13,570 nucleotides of DNA from CBDTYW01 sp965364735 (lineage in GTDB: Bacteria; Actinomycetota; Nitriliruptoria; Nitriliruptorales; Nitriliruptoraceae), in contig CBDTYW010000082.1 in NCBI GenBank assembly GCA_965364735.1, positions 1 to 13,570 on the forward strand, in the 5' to 3' direction. Position 1 is the first letter of the stretch; each line of letters starts with the position of its first letter. Positions 1 through 7,318 of the stretch are shown here, piece after piece. A model generated the notes under the pieces. The model saw nothing but the letters and a program-made list of their open reading frames with translations. It was not told the origin of the DNA and ran no database searches. Both the position numbers and the translations under genes were made by a program.

Positions 1-1024
1 CGGGCTGGCCCCGGCGGCGCCCCCGCCCCAGGGCCCAGAGACCCAGGGCACCGGCGCCGACGCCCCCGACCACCGGGACGATCGGGAAGCTGCCGGCGGC
101 TGCGCCCGGGGTCGGCTCAATCGGGTTGTTCGTCAGGACCACCCCCGGAGGGTTCGTCTGGACCACCTCCGTGGCCATGCGATACCCGGTCAGCGCGCTC
201 GTGTCGTTCAGCGTCGCGACGTCCACGAAGGCCGTCGGCAGCGTGGGCGACTCACTCTGGAAGTACAGCGCCTCACGCTGGGCGACTGCCGCGTGTGACG
301 AGATCACGGCGACGCGATCGGGGACGCCCGGCAGGGCCCATGCGTGGAGCACCGCATCTTCGCCCTCGACGATCCATGCCCCGATGGGGTTTGCGAACGG
401 CGACCACACACCGTCGACGATCCGTTGGTAGGTGGTGAGCTGCTCCCCCTGTCGCACACCGTCGTCCATGACGTTGGCGAAGCCGATCAGCGGATCATTG
501 CCGAAGTCACTGGACTCCAGCCCCTGGTCACCCGGGTACGAGAACGCCAGCGAGACGTTCTCGATCAGGTTGTCGTCGCTCGAGGTCTGGCGCTCCAGCT
601 CTGCCAGCACCACGGTGATCACGGTCTGGTTGGCCCCGAAGGCAGCGGAGCCGGCGTTGACGATGTCGAGTCCGAACGACGGATCGATCCGGAAGTCCGC
701 ATCCACGAGCGGACGGCCGATGTCCACCGTGAGCGCGGCCGTCGTCAGGATGCCGTTGGGTACGCCGGTGTCCGCCGGCGCCCCGGTCTCGGCCGCCTCG
801 AACCCGTCGAGTGCGGCCGCGATCTCCAGGTGCTGCAACGCCTCCGACACGATCAGCGGAATCGGTGACATCTCGTCCTGGGCTTCGGCTGGGGCGATCG
901 ACCACGACGAGCCCACGAGGAGGGCCAGAGCTGCGACCACGTGGGTGGCGTGCTCGCCACGAGCACGCCATCTCGTGCGCGCGCTTCCGGACGCATTCGT
1001 CGACCGCTCGCTCCCGCTGCCCAT
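1..1024 (-). CDS. Exported, C-terminally membrane-anchored protein of unknown function (3' end off the window)
   Basis: I do not recognise the family. The minus-strand frame opening at ATG 1024 stays open to the left edge (341 complete codons). Residues 1-28 are a basic, Ser/Arg-rich n-region (TRWRARGEH), residues 29-45 are hydrophobic (VVAALALLVGSSWSIAP), and APAEA|QD near residue 48 is a typical signal-peptidase I site. The mature part is acidic, appears to have no cysteine, and looks beta-rich. Residues about 313-333 form one hydrophobic segment followed by RGRRR, a stop-transfer end, so the protein probably ends just beyond the edge. It should be an extracytoplasmic domain tethered to the membrane. 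A GTG three codons upstream is an alternative start; the GGGAG before the ATG is close to it and not decisive. The long ORFs on the opposite strand lack any protein-like character. Frame and topology are well supported; function is unknown. Confidence 0.8.
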   Translation of the reverse strand, partial: MGSGSERSTNASGSARTRWRARGEHATHVVAALALLVGSSWSIAPAEAQDEMSPIPLIVSEALQHLEIAAALDGFEAAETGAPADTGVPNGILTTAALTVDIGRPLVDADFRIDPSFGLDIVNAGSAAFGANQTVITVVLAELERQTSSDDNLIENVSLAFSYPGDQGLESSDFGNDPLIGFANVMDDGVRQGEQLTTYQRIVDGVWSPFANPIGAWIVEGEDAVLHAWALPGVPDRVAVISSHAAVAQREALYFQSESPTLPTAFVDVATLNDTSALTGYRMATEVVQTNPPGVVLTNNPIEPTPGAAAGSFPIVPVVGGVGAGALGLWALGRGRRRGQP

Positions 1025-1069
1025 GGCTCCCACCCGCGCTCGATTGCTGCTCCCGCCCCCGCGCTCCAC

Positions 1070-1085
1070 GTGGGCGCACGCCCAC
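1070..1085. promoter_or_regulatory. Perfect 16-bp inverted repeat upstream of the anchored protein
   Basis: GTGGGCG-CA-CGCCCAC is a perfect 7+7 inverted repeat with a two-base centre, 46 bases upstream of the ATG at 1024. A two-base centre is too tight for a good RNA hairpin but suits a dimeric DNA-binding protein. A second small palindrome, CGCCCG-TC-CGGGCG (1131-1144), lies further upstream. No cognate regulator is recognised, so an operator role is inference. Confidence 0.3.
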
Positions 1086-1216
1086 CTTGGCACCAATCGG
1101 CGTTGCGTGCCGTGACGGCGTGGACACCAGCGCCCGTCCGGGCGATGTGGCGCTCAGGTGCTCGTCCGCCGGGGACCGGGCCCATTGGTCGCCCGCGACG
1201 TCACGCAGCGGCTGCC

Positions 1217-1238
1217 ACACGGCGCTGGACCGCCGTGT
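1217..1238 (-). terminator. Hairpin downstream of the AceE-type E1 gene
   Basis: ACACGGCG (1217-1224), a six-base spacer and CGCCGTGT (1231-1238) form a perfect 8-bp stem. It starts eight bases past the stop codon of the minus-strand E1 gene (TGA 1249-1247). There is no T run on either side, so it would be a U-less, GC-rich actinobacterial-style terminator or an mRNA 3'-end stabiliser. The position just after the stop is the main support. Confidence 0.5.
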
Positions 1239-1246
1239 CTCGAAGG

Positions 1247-3568
1247 TCAGTCGGACAACGCGAGCAACGCCGCGTTGACGACGTCGCCGGTGGAGATGCC
1301 GGTCACCCGATGAAGGTCGGCGATGGTCCCGGACTCACCGAAGCGGTCGACGCCGAGGCTGAGCTGTCGGGTGCCGAGCGCCGATCCGAGCCAGCCGAGC
1401 GCGTGCGGCGCGGCATCGTGCAGCGAGATGATCGGCCGAGCGCGCTCGTCGCGTGGGACGAGCCGGTGCAGGTGGCTCGGGGTGCGGGTGACCCGGGCCG
1501 CGCGGATGTCGTTGACGTACGACGCCCGCCACGAGCGGTGCAGACGGTCAGGAGAGCTCAGCAGCAGCACGGTGGCCGCGACGTCCTCGGCCTCGAGCTC
1601 TTCGGCCGCGGCGAGCGCCTCTGGCGCCATCGCACCGGTGGTCGCGATCGTCACGCCGGGACGTCCGTCGTCCGGAGCGTCGATCAACCGATAGCCGCCT
1701 GCCAGGACCTGCGTGCGCAGGCGTTCCTCGCCGATGCGCTCCACGGCCGCCCCGAACGGCGCCTGGTCGACGGGCCGGGTCGACAGCCGCAGGTACAGGC
1801 ACTCGCCGTCCTCGGCCAGCAGCCGCTCGACGCCGTTGCACAGGAACCAGTCGACCTCGGTCGCGTAGGTCGGCTCGGCGTAGAGCACACCCGGGAGCTC
1901 CGCCCCGACCGACGGGGTGAGCGTGGACTGGTGTGCGCCGCCCTCCGGTGAGAGCGTCACGCCCGCAGGGGTCCCGGCGACGATGAACCTCGAGGCGTTG
2001 TAGGTGCCGTAGATGAACGCGTCGAGGCCGCGGAGCACGAACGGGTCGTAGACCGTCCCGATCGGGATCAGCTGCTCGCCGTGGTGCTCGTGGCTGAGCC
2101 CGAGCTGACCGAGCATCAGGAACAGGTTCATCTCGGAGATGCCGAGCTCGATGTGCTGACCGCTGGGCCGCGGCGCCCACTTGAGCAGCCGGTCACCGCC
2201 GCCGTGGGTGTCGACGTCCTCCGGTGCGAACACGCCGCGCTTGTTGATCCACCCGCCGAGGTTGGTCGAGATCGAGACGTCAGGCGAGGTCGTGACGATG
2301 CGGCGCGCGATCTCCTCGGTGTCGCCGAACCGGGCGAGCACGCGGCCGAATGCGTCCTGGGTCGAGGTGGCGCCGGTCGCCTTGAACTTCCCGACGCTGG
2401 CCGGGATCGTGATCGCGGGGCGCGGTCCGGGGGCGGTGTTGTTGACCTCGGAGCCGACGGTGGCGCAGAGCCGGCCTGCCGGGGACTCGGGGTCGAGTCG
2501 ATCCCACTCGGTCGTCTCGTCGAGGCCGAGCGCTGAGCGGTACTCGTCGATCTGCTCGGGTGTCAGGAGCGCGGCGTGGTTGAGCGGGTCACCCGCCATC
2601 GGCAGCCCCCAGCCCTTGATGGTGTAGGCGAACAGCACGCTCGGACGGTCCTGTTCGGCGTCGCAGGCCGCGAACTGGTCGAGCAGCACGCCGTGGTCGT
2701 GTCCGCCGAGGTCGAAGACGGTGTCGGCGAGCGTGTCGTCGTCGAGGTCGCCGATCGCGCGGCCGAGCGCCGGGTCCGCTCCGTCGAGGAACGCCGTGCG
2801 CAGCGCCTCGCCGCGCAGCCCGAACATCGCCTGGTAGGCCTCGTTGCGCATCCCGGTGATCCTGTCGCGGATGATCGGATCGGCGCCGGCGATCCGGCTG
2901 CCCCACTTGGCCTCGGCGACGTGCCAGCCAGCGTCGGCGAAAAAGGACTGCAGCCGCTTGGCCTGGATCTCCGGCACGACGCGGTCGAGCGACTGTCGGT
3001 TGAGGTCGACGACGATCGAGACGTTGCCGAGCGCGGCCGTGGCCGGGTCGGCGATGGCCTCCCAGACGTTGCCCTCGTCGAGCTCCGCGTCACCGACGAG
3101 CGCGACGAAGCGCGCCGGCGGACGGTCGCCGAAGTGGGCGTCGACGTAGCGACGAGTGGCCGCGGAGAACAGCGGCGCGACGGCACCGAGCCCGACGGAG
3201 CCGGTCGAGAAGTCGCTGACGTCCGGGTCCTTGGTGCGCGACGGGTAGGCCTGCAGGCCGCCCTGCTCGCGCAGCCGCGTCAGCCACGAGCGATCGAGCT
3301 CGCCCGTGAGGTACTTGATCGCGTGGTAGACGGGCGAGGCGTGCGGCTTCACCGCGACCTTGTCCTCTCCGCCGAGGTGGCCGAACCAGAGCGCCGTCAT
3401 GATCGACACGATCGATGCGCTCGACGCCTGGTGACCGCCGACCTTGATCGCGGTCTCGCCACGACGGTTCGCGTGGTCGACCATCCGCACTGCGAGCCAG
3501 AGGATCCGCTGCTCGACCTCGCGGAGCACGTCGGCGTCGGGGCGCGGCGTCAGGCTGGGAACAGTCAT
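1247..3568 (-). CDS. Homodimeric AceE/MdeB-type 2-oxoacid dehydrogenase E1, transketolase superfamily
   Basis: This is a thiamine-diphosphate enzyme of 773 aa, related to AceE (pyruvate dehydrogenase E1) and to the MdeB branch linked to 2-oxobutyrate. Visible motifs in order: GGHQASSAS (44-52), KPHASP (74-79), STGSVGLG (121-128), the ThDP/metal motif GDAELDEGN (159-167) with DLN ending at N190, KGWGLPMAGDPLNHA (318-332), the pyrimidine-domain GISEMN with probable catalytic Glu479, SPEGGAHQS (540-548), and a C-terminal transketolase domain to the end. It is roughly 110-130 aa shorter than typical AceE. The start at ATG 3568 is chosen because AAGG lies eight bases upstream (3580-3577); an in-frame ATG at 3649 adds 27 unlikely Arg-rich residues. 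No E2 or E3 gene is nearby, so the complex partners and exact 2-oxoacid substrate are unknown. The family call is strong; pyruvate versus 2-oxobutyrate is open. Confidence 0.9.
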   Translation of the reverse strand: MTVPSLTPRPDADVLREVEQRILWLAVRMVDHANRRGETAIKVGGHQASSASIVSIMTALWFGHLGGEDKVAVKPHASPVYHAIKYLTGELDRSWLTRLREQGGLQAYPSRTKDPDVSDFSTGSVGLGAVAPLFSAATRRYVDAHFGDRPPARFVALVGDAELDEGNVWEAIADPATAALGNVSIVVDLNRQSLDRVVPEIQAKRLQSFFADAGWHVAEAKWGSRIAGADPIIRDRITGMRNEAYQAMFGLRGEALRTAFLDGADPALGRAIGDLDDDTLADTVFDLGGHDHGVLLDQFAACDAEQDRPSVLFAYTIKGWGLPMAGDPLNHAALLTPEQIDEYRSALGLDETTEWDRLDPESPAGRLCATVGSEVNNTAPGPRPAITIPASVGKFKATGATSTQDAFGRVLARFGDTEEIARRIVTTSPDVSISTNLGGWINKRGVFAPEDVDTHGGGDRLLKWAPRPSGQHIELGISEMNLFLMLGQLGLSHEHHGEQLIPIGTVYDPFVLRGLDAFIYGTYNASRFIVAGTPAGVTLSPEGGAHQSTLTPSVGAELPGVLYAEPTYATEVDWFLCNGVERLLAEDGECLYLRLSTRPVDQAPFGAAVERIGEERLRTQVLAGGYRLIDAPDDGRPGVTIATTGAMAPEALAAAEELEAEDVAATVLLLSSPDRLHRSWRASYVNDIRAARVTRTPSHLHRLVPRDERARPIISLHDAAPHALGWLGSALGTRQLSLGVDRFGESGTIADLHRVTGISTGDVVNAALLALSD

Positions 3569-3749
3569 CGGGATTGCCTTGGCTCGGCCGGCGACGTTGC
3601 AGGAGATGAGCGTACGCGCCCGCGGTCGTCGAGCGGAACGCCGTTCCACTGAGAAGGAGGGGCCGTTCGGACGGCCAGATGGGCTCGCCGTGAGTCAGGG
3701 CTCAAGACCCTCGGCTTCTGGGCGCGCATCCCGCACTACGTCGGCAGGC
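3569..3749. other. Divergent intergenic region with two small inverted repeats
   Basis: This spacer lies between the minus-strand E1 gene and the plus-strand protease. GGAACG-C-CGTTCC (3635-3647) is a perfect 6+6 repeat about 70 bases upstream of the E1 start and could be an operator. GGCCGT-TCGG-ACGGCC (3661-3676) is a 6-bp stem with a four-base loop. I see no convincing -35/-10 pair and no signal peptide in any plus-strand frame. A short stretch read from 3701 (LKTLGFWARIPHYV) has high third-position GC and might be a displaced piece of the protease, but this is weak. Confidence 0.35.
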
Positions 3750-4844
3750 GTGACGCGCTTCGAGATCACGGCCAAGGATGACCTCCGGGCTCAGCAAACG
3801 CTGGCCTGCGGCGCCTACGCGCCGACGCGGGGAACCCCGGGCGATCGCTGTGGGATCACTGCCACCTTCCGTCCCGTGAAGCCCATGATCGTCCACTGGG
3901 TGAGAGTGGGGAGGGCTTCGATGCCTTCGCTATCGGACGTCGCGGATCAACAGCGACGCGTGTACGACGCCTTCCCGGTCCACGAGGTCACGCCGGTCAT
4001 CCACACGCTCGCCCGCATGCCCGAAGACGCGAACGATGCGCTGGTCCTGGCCTTCGCCCAGTCGTACCGCAGCCAGATCCTTGGGGCGAAGTACCGGTCG
4101 TGGTGGAAGCCCGAGCCCGACCAGTACGGGTTCGTCTATGGACTCGTCGACGGAGTGGACCTCGGCGGCCTTGCTGAAGAGGTCAGCCGCTATCCGGCGC
4201 CGTCCGGCACGTTGCTTGCTGCGATGGGTTCCACCGGGAACCGAGTTGACGGCAGCAGTTTGCTCTTCCTCCGCAACGTCGCACCTCACGAGCTCGGACA
4301 CATCTCCGGTCTGCCACATGCCACCACCAGCGCACCGCATCCGGACTACCCCCAGTACCGAGGCGGGCTCTGCGGATCGGCGGCGGAGGCCGGCGCGTAT
4401 GTTCCGTTCAACGACTTCGGCAAGACGTTCATCTACTTCAACGAGGACGGCGACCTCGTCCCCACCCTTGGGCCGGTCAACGATCTCGACAACCTCGACG
4501 ATCTGCTGCGCGGCGAGATCTGGGGCCTCATCCCCCGTCTCTGGGGCGACTTCCAGGCCGACGACCCGAAGTCGATCGTCAGCCCGTACTTCGTCCCGCC
4601 GATGATGTCGTACTGCTTCGGGCAACTGCAGGGATCCTTCGTCAGCGGGCGGAACTACACCCTGCTCTACAACGAGTTCACCGGGCTCGTCCAAGCTGAA
4701 GCCACCGCGAAGCCGGGGGCGTCCACGCGACCGGCGACCACAACCTCGAGTTCTACGCCGACGGCGCGCAGATCGCCACCCTGCCGTTCGAGGTGGAGGT
4801 CTCCACGATCGAGCCGACGGAGCCCGGCCAGACGACGGGGCTGA
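3750..4844 (+). CDS. Metzincin metalloprotease half of a frameshifted surface protein (N-terminal fragment)
   Basis: HELGHISGLPH (4287-4319) is the metzincin zinc motif HExxHxxGxxH, with three zinc-binding His and the catalytic Glu. MMSYC (4602-4616), about 95 residues later, fits the Met-turn. Meaningful sequence runs to about 4717 (LYNEFTGLVQAEATAKPG); after that this frame becomes Ser/Pro/Arg-rich nonsense until the stop at 4844, while the continuation is in another frame. The 5' end is uncertain. ATG 3921 has a good ribosome site (GGGGAGGG, 3908-3915), but the same frame upstream to at least GTG 3750 has strongly coding-like third positions and protein-like sequence (RCGITATFRPV, MIVHWVRV). 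No signal peptide is visible in any choice, although metzincins with wall-binding domains are exported. I read it as a 5'-truncated, frameshifted gene whose second half is the 4793-6394 frame. The zinc-protease call is firm; whether active protein is made is doubtful. Confidence 0.75.
   Translation: MTRFEITAKDDLRAQQTLACGAYAPTRGTPGDRCGITATFRPVKPMIVHWVRVGRASMPSLSDVADQQRRVYDAFPVHEVTPVIHTLARMPEDANDALVLAFAQSYRSQILGAKYRSWWKPEPDQYGFVYGLVDGVDLGGLAEEVSRYPAPSGTLLAAMGSTGNRVDGSSLLFLRNVAPHELGHISGLPHATTSAPHPDYPQYRGGLCGSAAEAGAYVPFNDFGKTFIYFNEDGDLVPTLGPVNDLDNLDDLLRGEIWGLIPRLWGDFQADDPKSIVSPYFVPPMMSYCFGQLQGSFVSGRNYTLLYNEFTGLVQAEATAKPGASTRPATTTSSSTPTARRSPPCRSRWRSPRSSRRSPARRRG
4713..4721 (+). other. Frameshift site in a run of five G
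   Basis: Protein sense leaves the metzincin frame at CCG GGG (4713-4718) and resumes in the -1 frame at GGC GTC CAC, reading VHATGDHNLEFYADG, which runs without a stop into the Ig-like/CWB2 half. One extra G in the GGGGG run (4715-4719) would restore a single reading frame (P-G-G-V-H). A peptidyl-tRNA on GGG could also slip back one base and re-pair with GGG, so programmed slippage is formally possible, but a homopolymer deletion or sequencing error is the simpler reading. Confidence 0.7.
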
Positions 4845-6394
4845 ACACGACGTTCACCGTCTACACCACCCTCTCCGTCGACAACGTCGATGAGCTGCGA
4901 GTCACCAAGGACGGCGAGACGCTCGCCACACGCTCTGCTGGAACGTCGCGCCCGCCGCTGGGCGCCGAGGTGAGCATCAGCGCCGACGGGATCGCTGCAA
5001 CGTGGACGTCCTCAGACGTCGACGGCGATGTCGATCTGACACACTCCGTCTACGTCCGCTCGGCCTCGGACGACACCTGGCGGATCGCCGCCGCAAGCCT
5101 CACCGGCGACTCGGTCGACGTTCCCCGCCTCGGTCTGCTCGCCAGCACGACCACGCGGGTCCGCATCGAGGTCTCCGACGGGATCCACGCACGCACCCTG
5201 GAGACCCAGGACCTGACGATCGAGCCGGCTGCTCCCGCACTCGAGATCCTCGCCCCGGACGACGGCCTCGCGATGTCATCCTCGCGTTCCTTGCTCCTCG
5301 ACGGCTTCGCGTACGACCTCGACGATCCCGCGGGGCTGGACGACTCCGACGTCGTGTGGACCTCGTCGCGTGACGGCCACCTCGCCATCGGCCAGACCGC
5401 GACGATCCCCGAGGGCACGTTGACGCCGGGCACGCACACGATCACGGTCACCGTGACCGCGACGTCGGGTCTGGCCACCTCGAAGTCCGTGACGGTCGTC
5501 GTCGATCAGCTCACGACCTCGTCGAGCCTGGTCAACCAGGTCATCGAGATCTCCAAGCTCGCGTTCCCCGGCGGCGCCGACGGCGTCGTGATCGGACGTG
5601 ACGACAAGTTCGCGGACTCCCCCGCATCGGGACTCGTGCAGGCCGAGATCGACGGACCGCTGCTCCTGACCGCGACCGCCAGCCTGCCGACCGCGACCCG
5701 CAACGAGATCACCCGGCTCGGTGCGACCCGCGCCGTGATCATGGGCGGTACGGCCGCGGTGTCCGCGAACGTGGAAGCCCAGCTGCGCGGCATGGGCCTC
5801 ACGATCACCCGGCTCGCCGGCGAGACCCGCTACGACACCGCGAAGCTCACCGGTGAAGGCTTCGGTGGGACCTCGACCCGCGCGATCCTGGTCCGCGGGA
5901 TCGGCACCATCGAGTCGCCGTCCTCGGCATGGGCCGACTCGATCGGTGGTGGCGCGCTCGCGGCCTCGTCACGGACCCGGATCCTGCTCACCCGGCAGGA
6001 CCGCATCCCGCCCGAGACCGCCGCAGCGCTCTCGGAGATCACCCACGTGACGATCCTCGGCGGCACCGCCGCCGTGTCCCAGGCCGTCGAGGACGAGATC
6101 CGTGCCCTCGGGATCACCGTGGTCCGGCTCTTCGGCGAGGCTCGGCAGGACACCGCGGTCGAAATCGCTGACGCCCTCAACCCCAACGCCCCGACCGCGT
6201 TCATCGTCGACGGCTACGACCCCGACGGCTGGGCCGCCGGGTTCGCTGCCGCGTCACTCGCACGCGACCACACCGTGGTCGTGCTGCTCGGGCACCCCAG
6301 CCGCACCCTCGACGCCTCGGTCACCAGGGCCGGCGACGCTGCCGTGGTCTGCGGACCCAACGTCTCGACCACCACCTGCAGCGCGTTCCGCTGA
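4793..6394 (+). CDS. Ig-like and cell-wall-binding repeat 2 (CWB2) half of the surface metalloprotease
   Basis: This frame is the C-terminal continuation of the metzincin; its coding sense begins near 4718, and GTG 4793 is only the first start codon, without a ribosome site. Residues about 1-145 are Ig/Fn3-like (TWTSSDVDGDVDLTHSVYV), about 146-240 a second Ig-like domain (LTPGTHTITVTVTATSG), and about 243-533 are CWB2 repeats (PF04122). CWB2 hallmarks occur twice: MGGTAAVS (residue ~317) with RLAGETRYDTA (~340), and LGGTAAVS with RLFGEARQDTA (~445), then a last partial repeat ending CGPNVSTTTCSAFR. In known proteins three CWB2 repeats bind wall polymers and anchor exported proteins. The intact ancestor would be a wall-bound exported protease. 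The stop (6392-6394) sits inside a hairpin shared with the convergent gene. Domain calls are strong; independent translation of this half is doubtful. Confidence 0.82.
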   Translation: MEVSTIEPTEPGQTTGLNTTFTVYTTLSVDNVDELRVTKDGETLATRSAGTSRPPLGAEVSISADGIAATWTSSDVDGDVDLTHSVYVRSASDDTWRIAAASLTGDSVDVPRLGLLASTTTRVRIEVSDGIHARTLETQDLTIEPAAPALEILAPDDGLAMSSSRSLLLDGFAYDLDDPAGLDDSDVVWTSSRDGHLAIGQTATIPEGTLTPGTHTITVTVTATSGLATSKSVTVVVDQLTTSSSLVNQVIEISKLAFPGGADGVVIGRDDKFADSPASGLVQAEIDGPLLLTATASLPTATRNEITRLGATRAVIMGGTAAVSANVEAQLRGMGLTITRLAGETRYDTAKLTGEGFGGTSTRAILVRGIGTIESPSSAWADSIGGGALAASSRTRILLTRQDRIPPETAAALSEITHVTILGGTAAVSQAVEDEIRALGITVVRLFGEARQDTAVEIADALNPNAPTAFIVDGYDPDGWAAGFAAASLARDHTVVVLLGHPSRTLDASVTRAGDAAVVCGPNVSTTTCSAFR

Positions 6395-6408
6395 CTCCGC
6401 GTCAGCGG
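6388..6408. terminator. Bidirectional hairpin overlapping both convergent stop codons
   Basis: CCGCTGAC (6388-6395), loop TCCGC, GTCAGCGG (6401-6408) is a perfect 8-bp stem with a five-base loop. It contains the TGA of the plus-strand CWB2 frame (6392-6394) and the TGA of the minus-strand oxidoreductase (6404-6402). It can form on either transcript. There is no T tract in either direction, so efficiency is uncertain. Confidence 0.55.
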
Positions 6409-6815
6409 GGCTCGAGCACGACCACCGGGATGACCCGATCGCCCGCCGAGACCTCGTAGTCCGCGAACTGCGGGACCTCGGTCTTCTGCGCGCTCCAGAG
6501 CCGCTCGCGCTCGTCACCCTCGGCGACGCGGGCTCGCACTTCGCGGGTCTCCGTCCCGACCTCGATGGTCACGTCTGGGTTCGCGACCAGGTTGCGATAC
6601 CAGTCGGCGTGGTCCTCGGCTCCGCCCTTGGACCCGAACACCACCACGCGTCCGTGGTCCGACCGGTACATGAGCGGTGCCACCCGCTCCACCCCTGACT
6701 TCCGACCGACGTGGTGCAGCAGCACCATCGGGGCGCCTTCGAACATGCCTCCGACGCGCCCCTCGTTGGCGCGGAACTCCGCGATGACCTGCTGGTTGAA
6801 CTCGTGCATCTCCAT
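6402..6815 (-). CDS. Ddn-type deazaflavin (F420)-dependent nitroreductase-family oxidoreductase
   Basis: The 137-aa product matches the PF04075 family (F420-dependent, Ddn-like) across its whole length: NQQVIAEFRANEGRVGG at the N-terminus, then FEGAPMVLLHHVGRKSG, the PLMYRSDHGRVVVFGSKGG core, DHADWYRNLVANPDV, and a C-terminal VPQFADYE segment. These split-barrel proteins use reduced coenzyme F420 to reduce quinones or other electrophiles; the substrate here is unknown. ATG 6815 is chosen because GGGA lies eight bases upstream; ATG 6809, two codons in, is a possible alternative. The start lies 27 bases after the stop of the upstream minus-strand DUF1499 gene, so the two are probably co-transcribed. 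It implies that the host makes F420, which fits an actinobacterium. Confidence 0.88.
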   Translation of the reverse strand: MEMHEFNQQVIAEFRANEGRVGGMFEGAPMVLLHHVGRKSGVERVAPLMYRSDHGRVVVFGSKGGAEDHADWYRNLVANPDVTIEVGTETREVRARVAEGDERERLWSAQKTEVPQFADYEVSAGDRVIPVVVLEPR

Positions 6816-6842
6816 CGGTGCGTTCCCGGGTCGAGGTCGTGG

Positions 6843-7208
6843 TCAGCCGAGCTGCCGGACCAGCATCCCACGGACCTCGGTCATGCGCTTGCGGTTCGCG
6901 CCCAGGTCCGAGCCGGCGTACGGCACGGACTCGGAGCGGAAGTGGATGACCTTCGCGTCAGCGTCGACCTCGAACTCGACCGTGTCCTTCCATCGGATCA
7001 CCTTCGTCTTGAAGATCGACTTGATGTAGGTCCCGTCCTCATCGACGATCGACGTCCGCGGGTACTCGGAGATCACGGCCTTGACCGCGGCGAGCGCCTC
7101 GGCAGGAGCACCCGTGAACGGCACCGGGTCCATGGCGGAGTACTTCTGGGTGTCGAGCGTCGAGACGCACTTCTGGGTGCCTTCGGGGCAGGCCTGGAAG
7201 CGGGGCAT
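6843..7208 (-). CDS. DUF1499 domain protein
   Basis: The 121-aa product fits the DUF1499 family (PF07386), whose function is not known. Recognisable parts are the N-terminal CPEGTQKCVST with Cys7 and Cys14, a central PRTSIVDEDGTYIKSIF segment, VIRWKDTVEFEVD, and the family signature region HFRSESVPYAGSDLGANRKRM near the C-terminus. The start is ATG 7208, with AGGAG five bases upstream (7218-7214); the open frame continues upstream to 7481 but overlaps the SixA-type gene antiparallel or out of frame and is not protein-like. There is no signal peptide, so a cytoplasmic location is likely. It sits between a SixA-type phosphatase (110 bases upstream) and the Ddn-type oxidoreductase (27 bases downstream), all on the minus strand. 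Family call strong, role unknown. Confidence 0.85.
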   Translation of the reverse strand: MPRFQACPEGTQKCVSTLDTQKYSAMDPVPFTGAPAEALAAVKAVISEYPRTSIVDEDGTYIKSIFKTKVIRWKDTVEFEVDADAKVIHFRSESVPYAGSDLGANRKRMTEVRGMLVRQLG

Positions 7209-7318
7209 GTCGACTCCTGTGTCCGGATCGGGGTGCGGTGTGACGATTGAACGTCGACACGGCCGCGCGCGCCGACGTGCAGGGGTTCGGAGCCAACGGC
7301 CCGGCTGGTTGCCTCGGA

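Noticed and set aside
528..1220. A 230-aa minus-strand open frame across the start of the anchored protein
   Set aside because: It is out of frame with the signal peptide/anchor protein and is Arg/Gly-rich without any protein-like features.
2576..3652. A 358-aa plus-strand open frame opposite the E1 gene
   Set aside because: It lies within a clear AceE-type coding region on the other strand and has shadow composition only.
7209..7318. A possible tRNA T-loop (GGGGTTCGGAGCC)
   Set aside because: No acceptor or anticodon stem can be folded around it on either strand.
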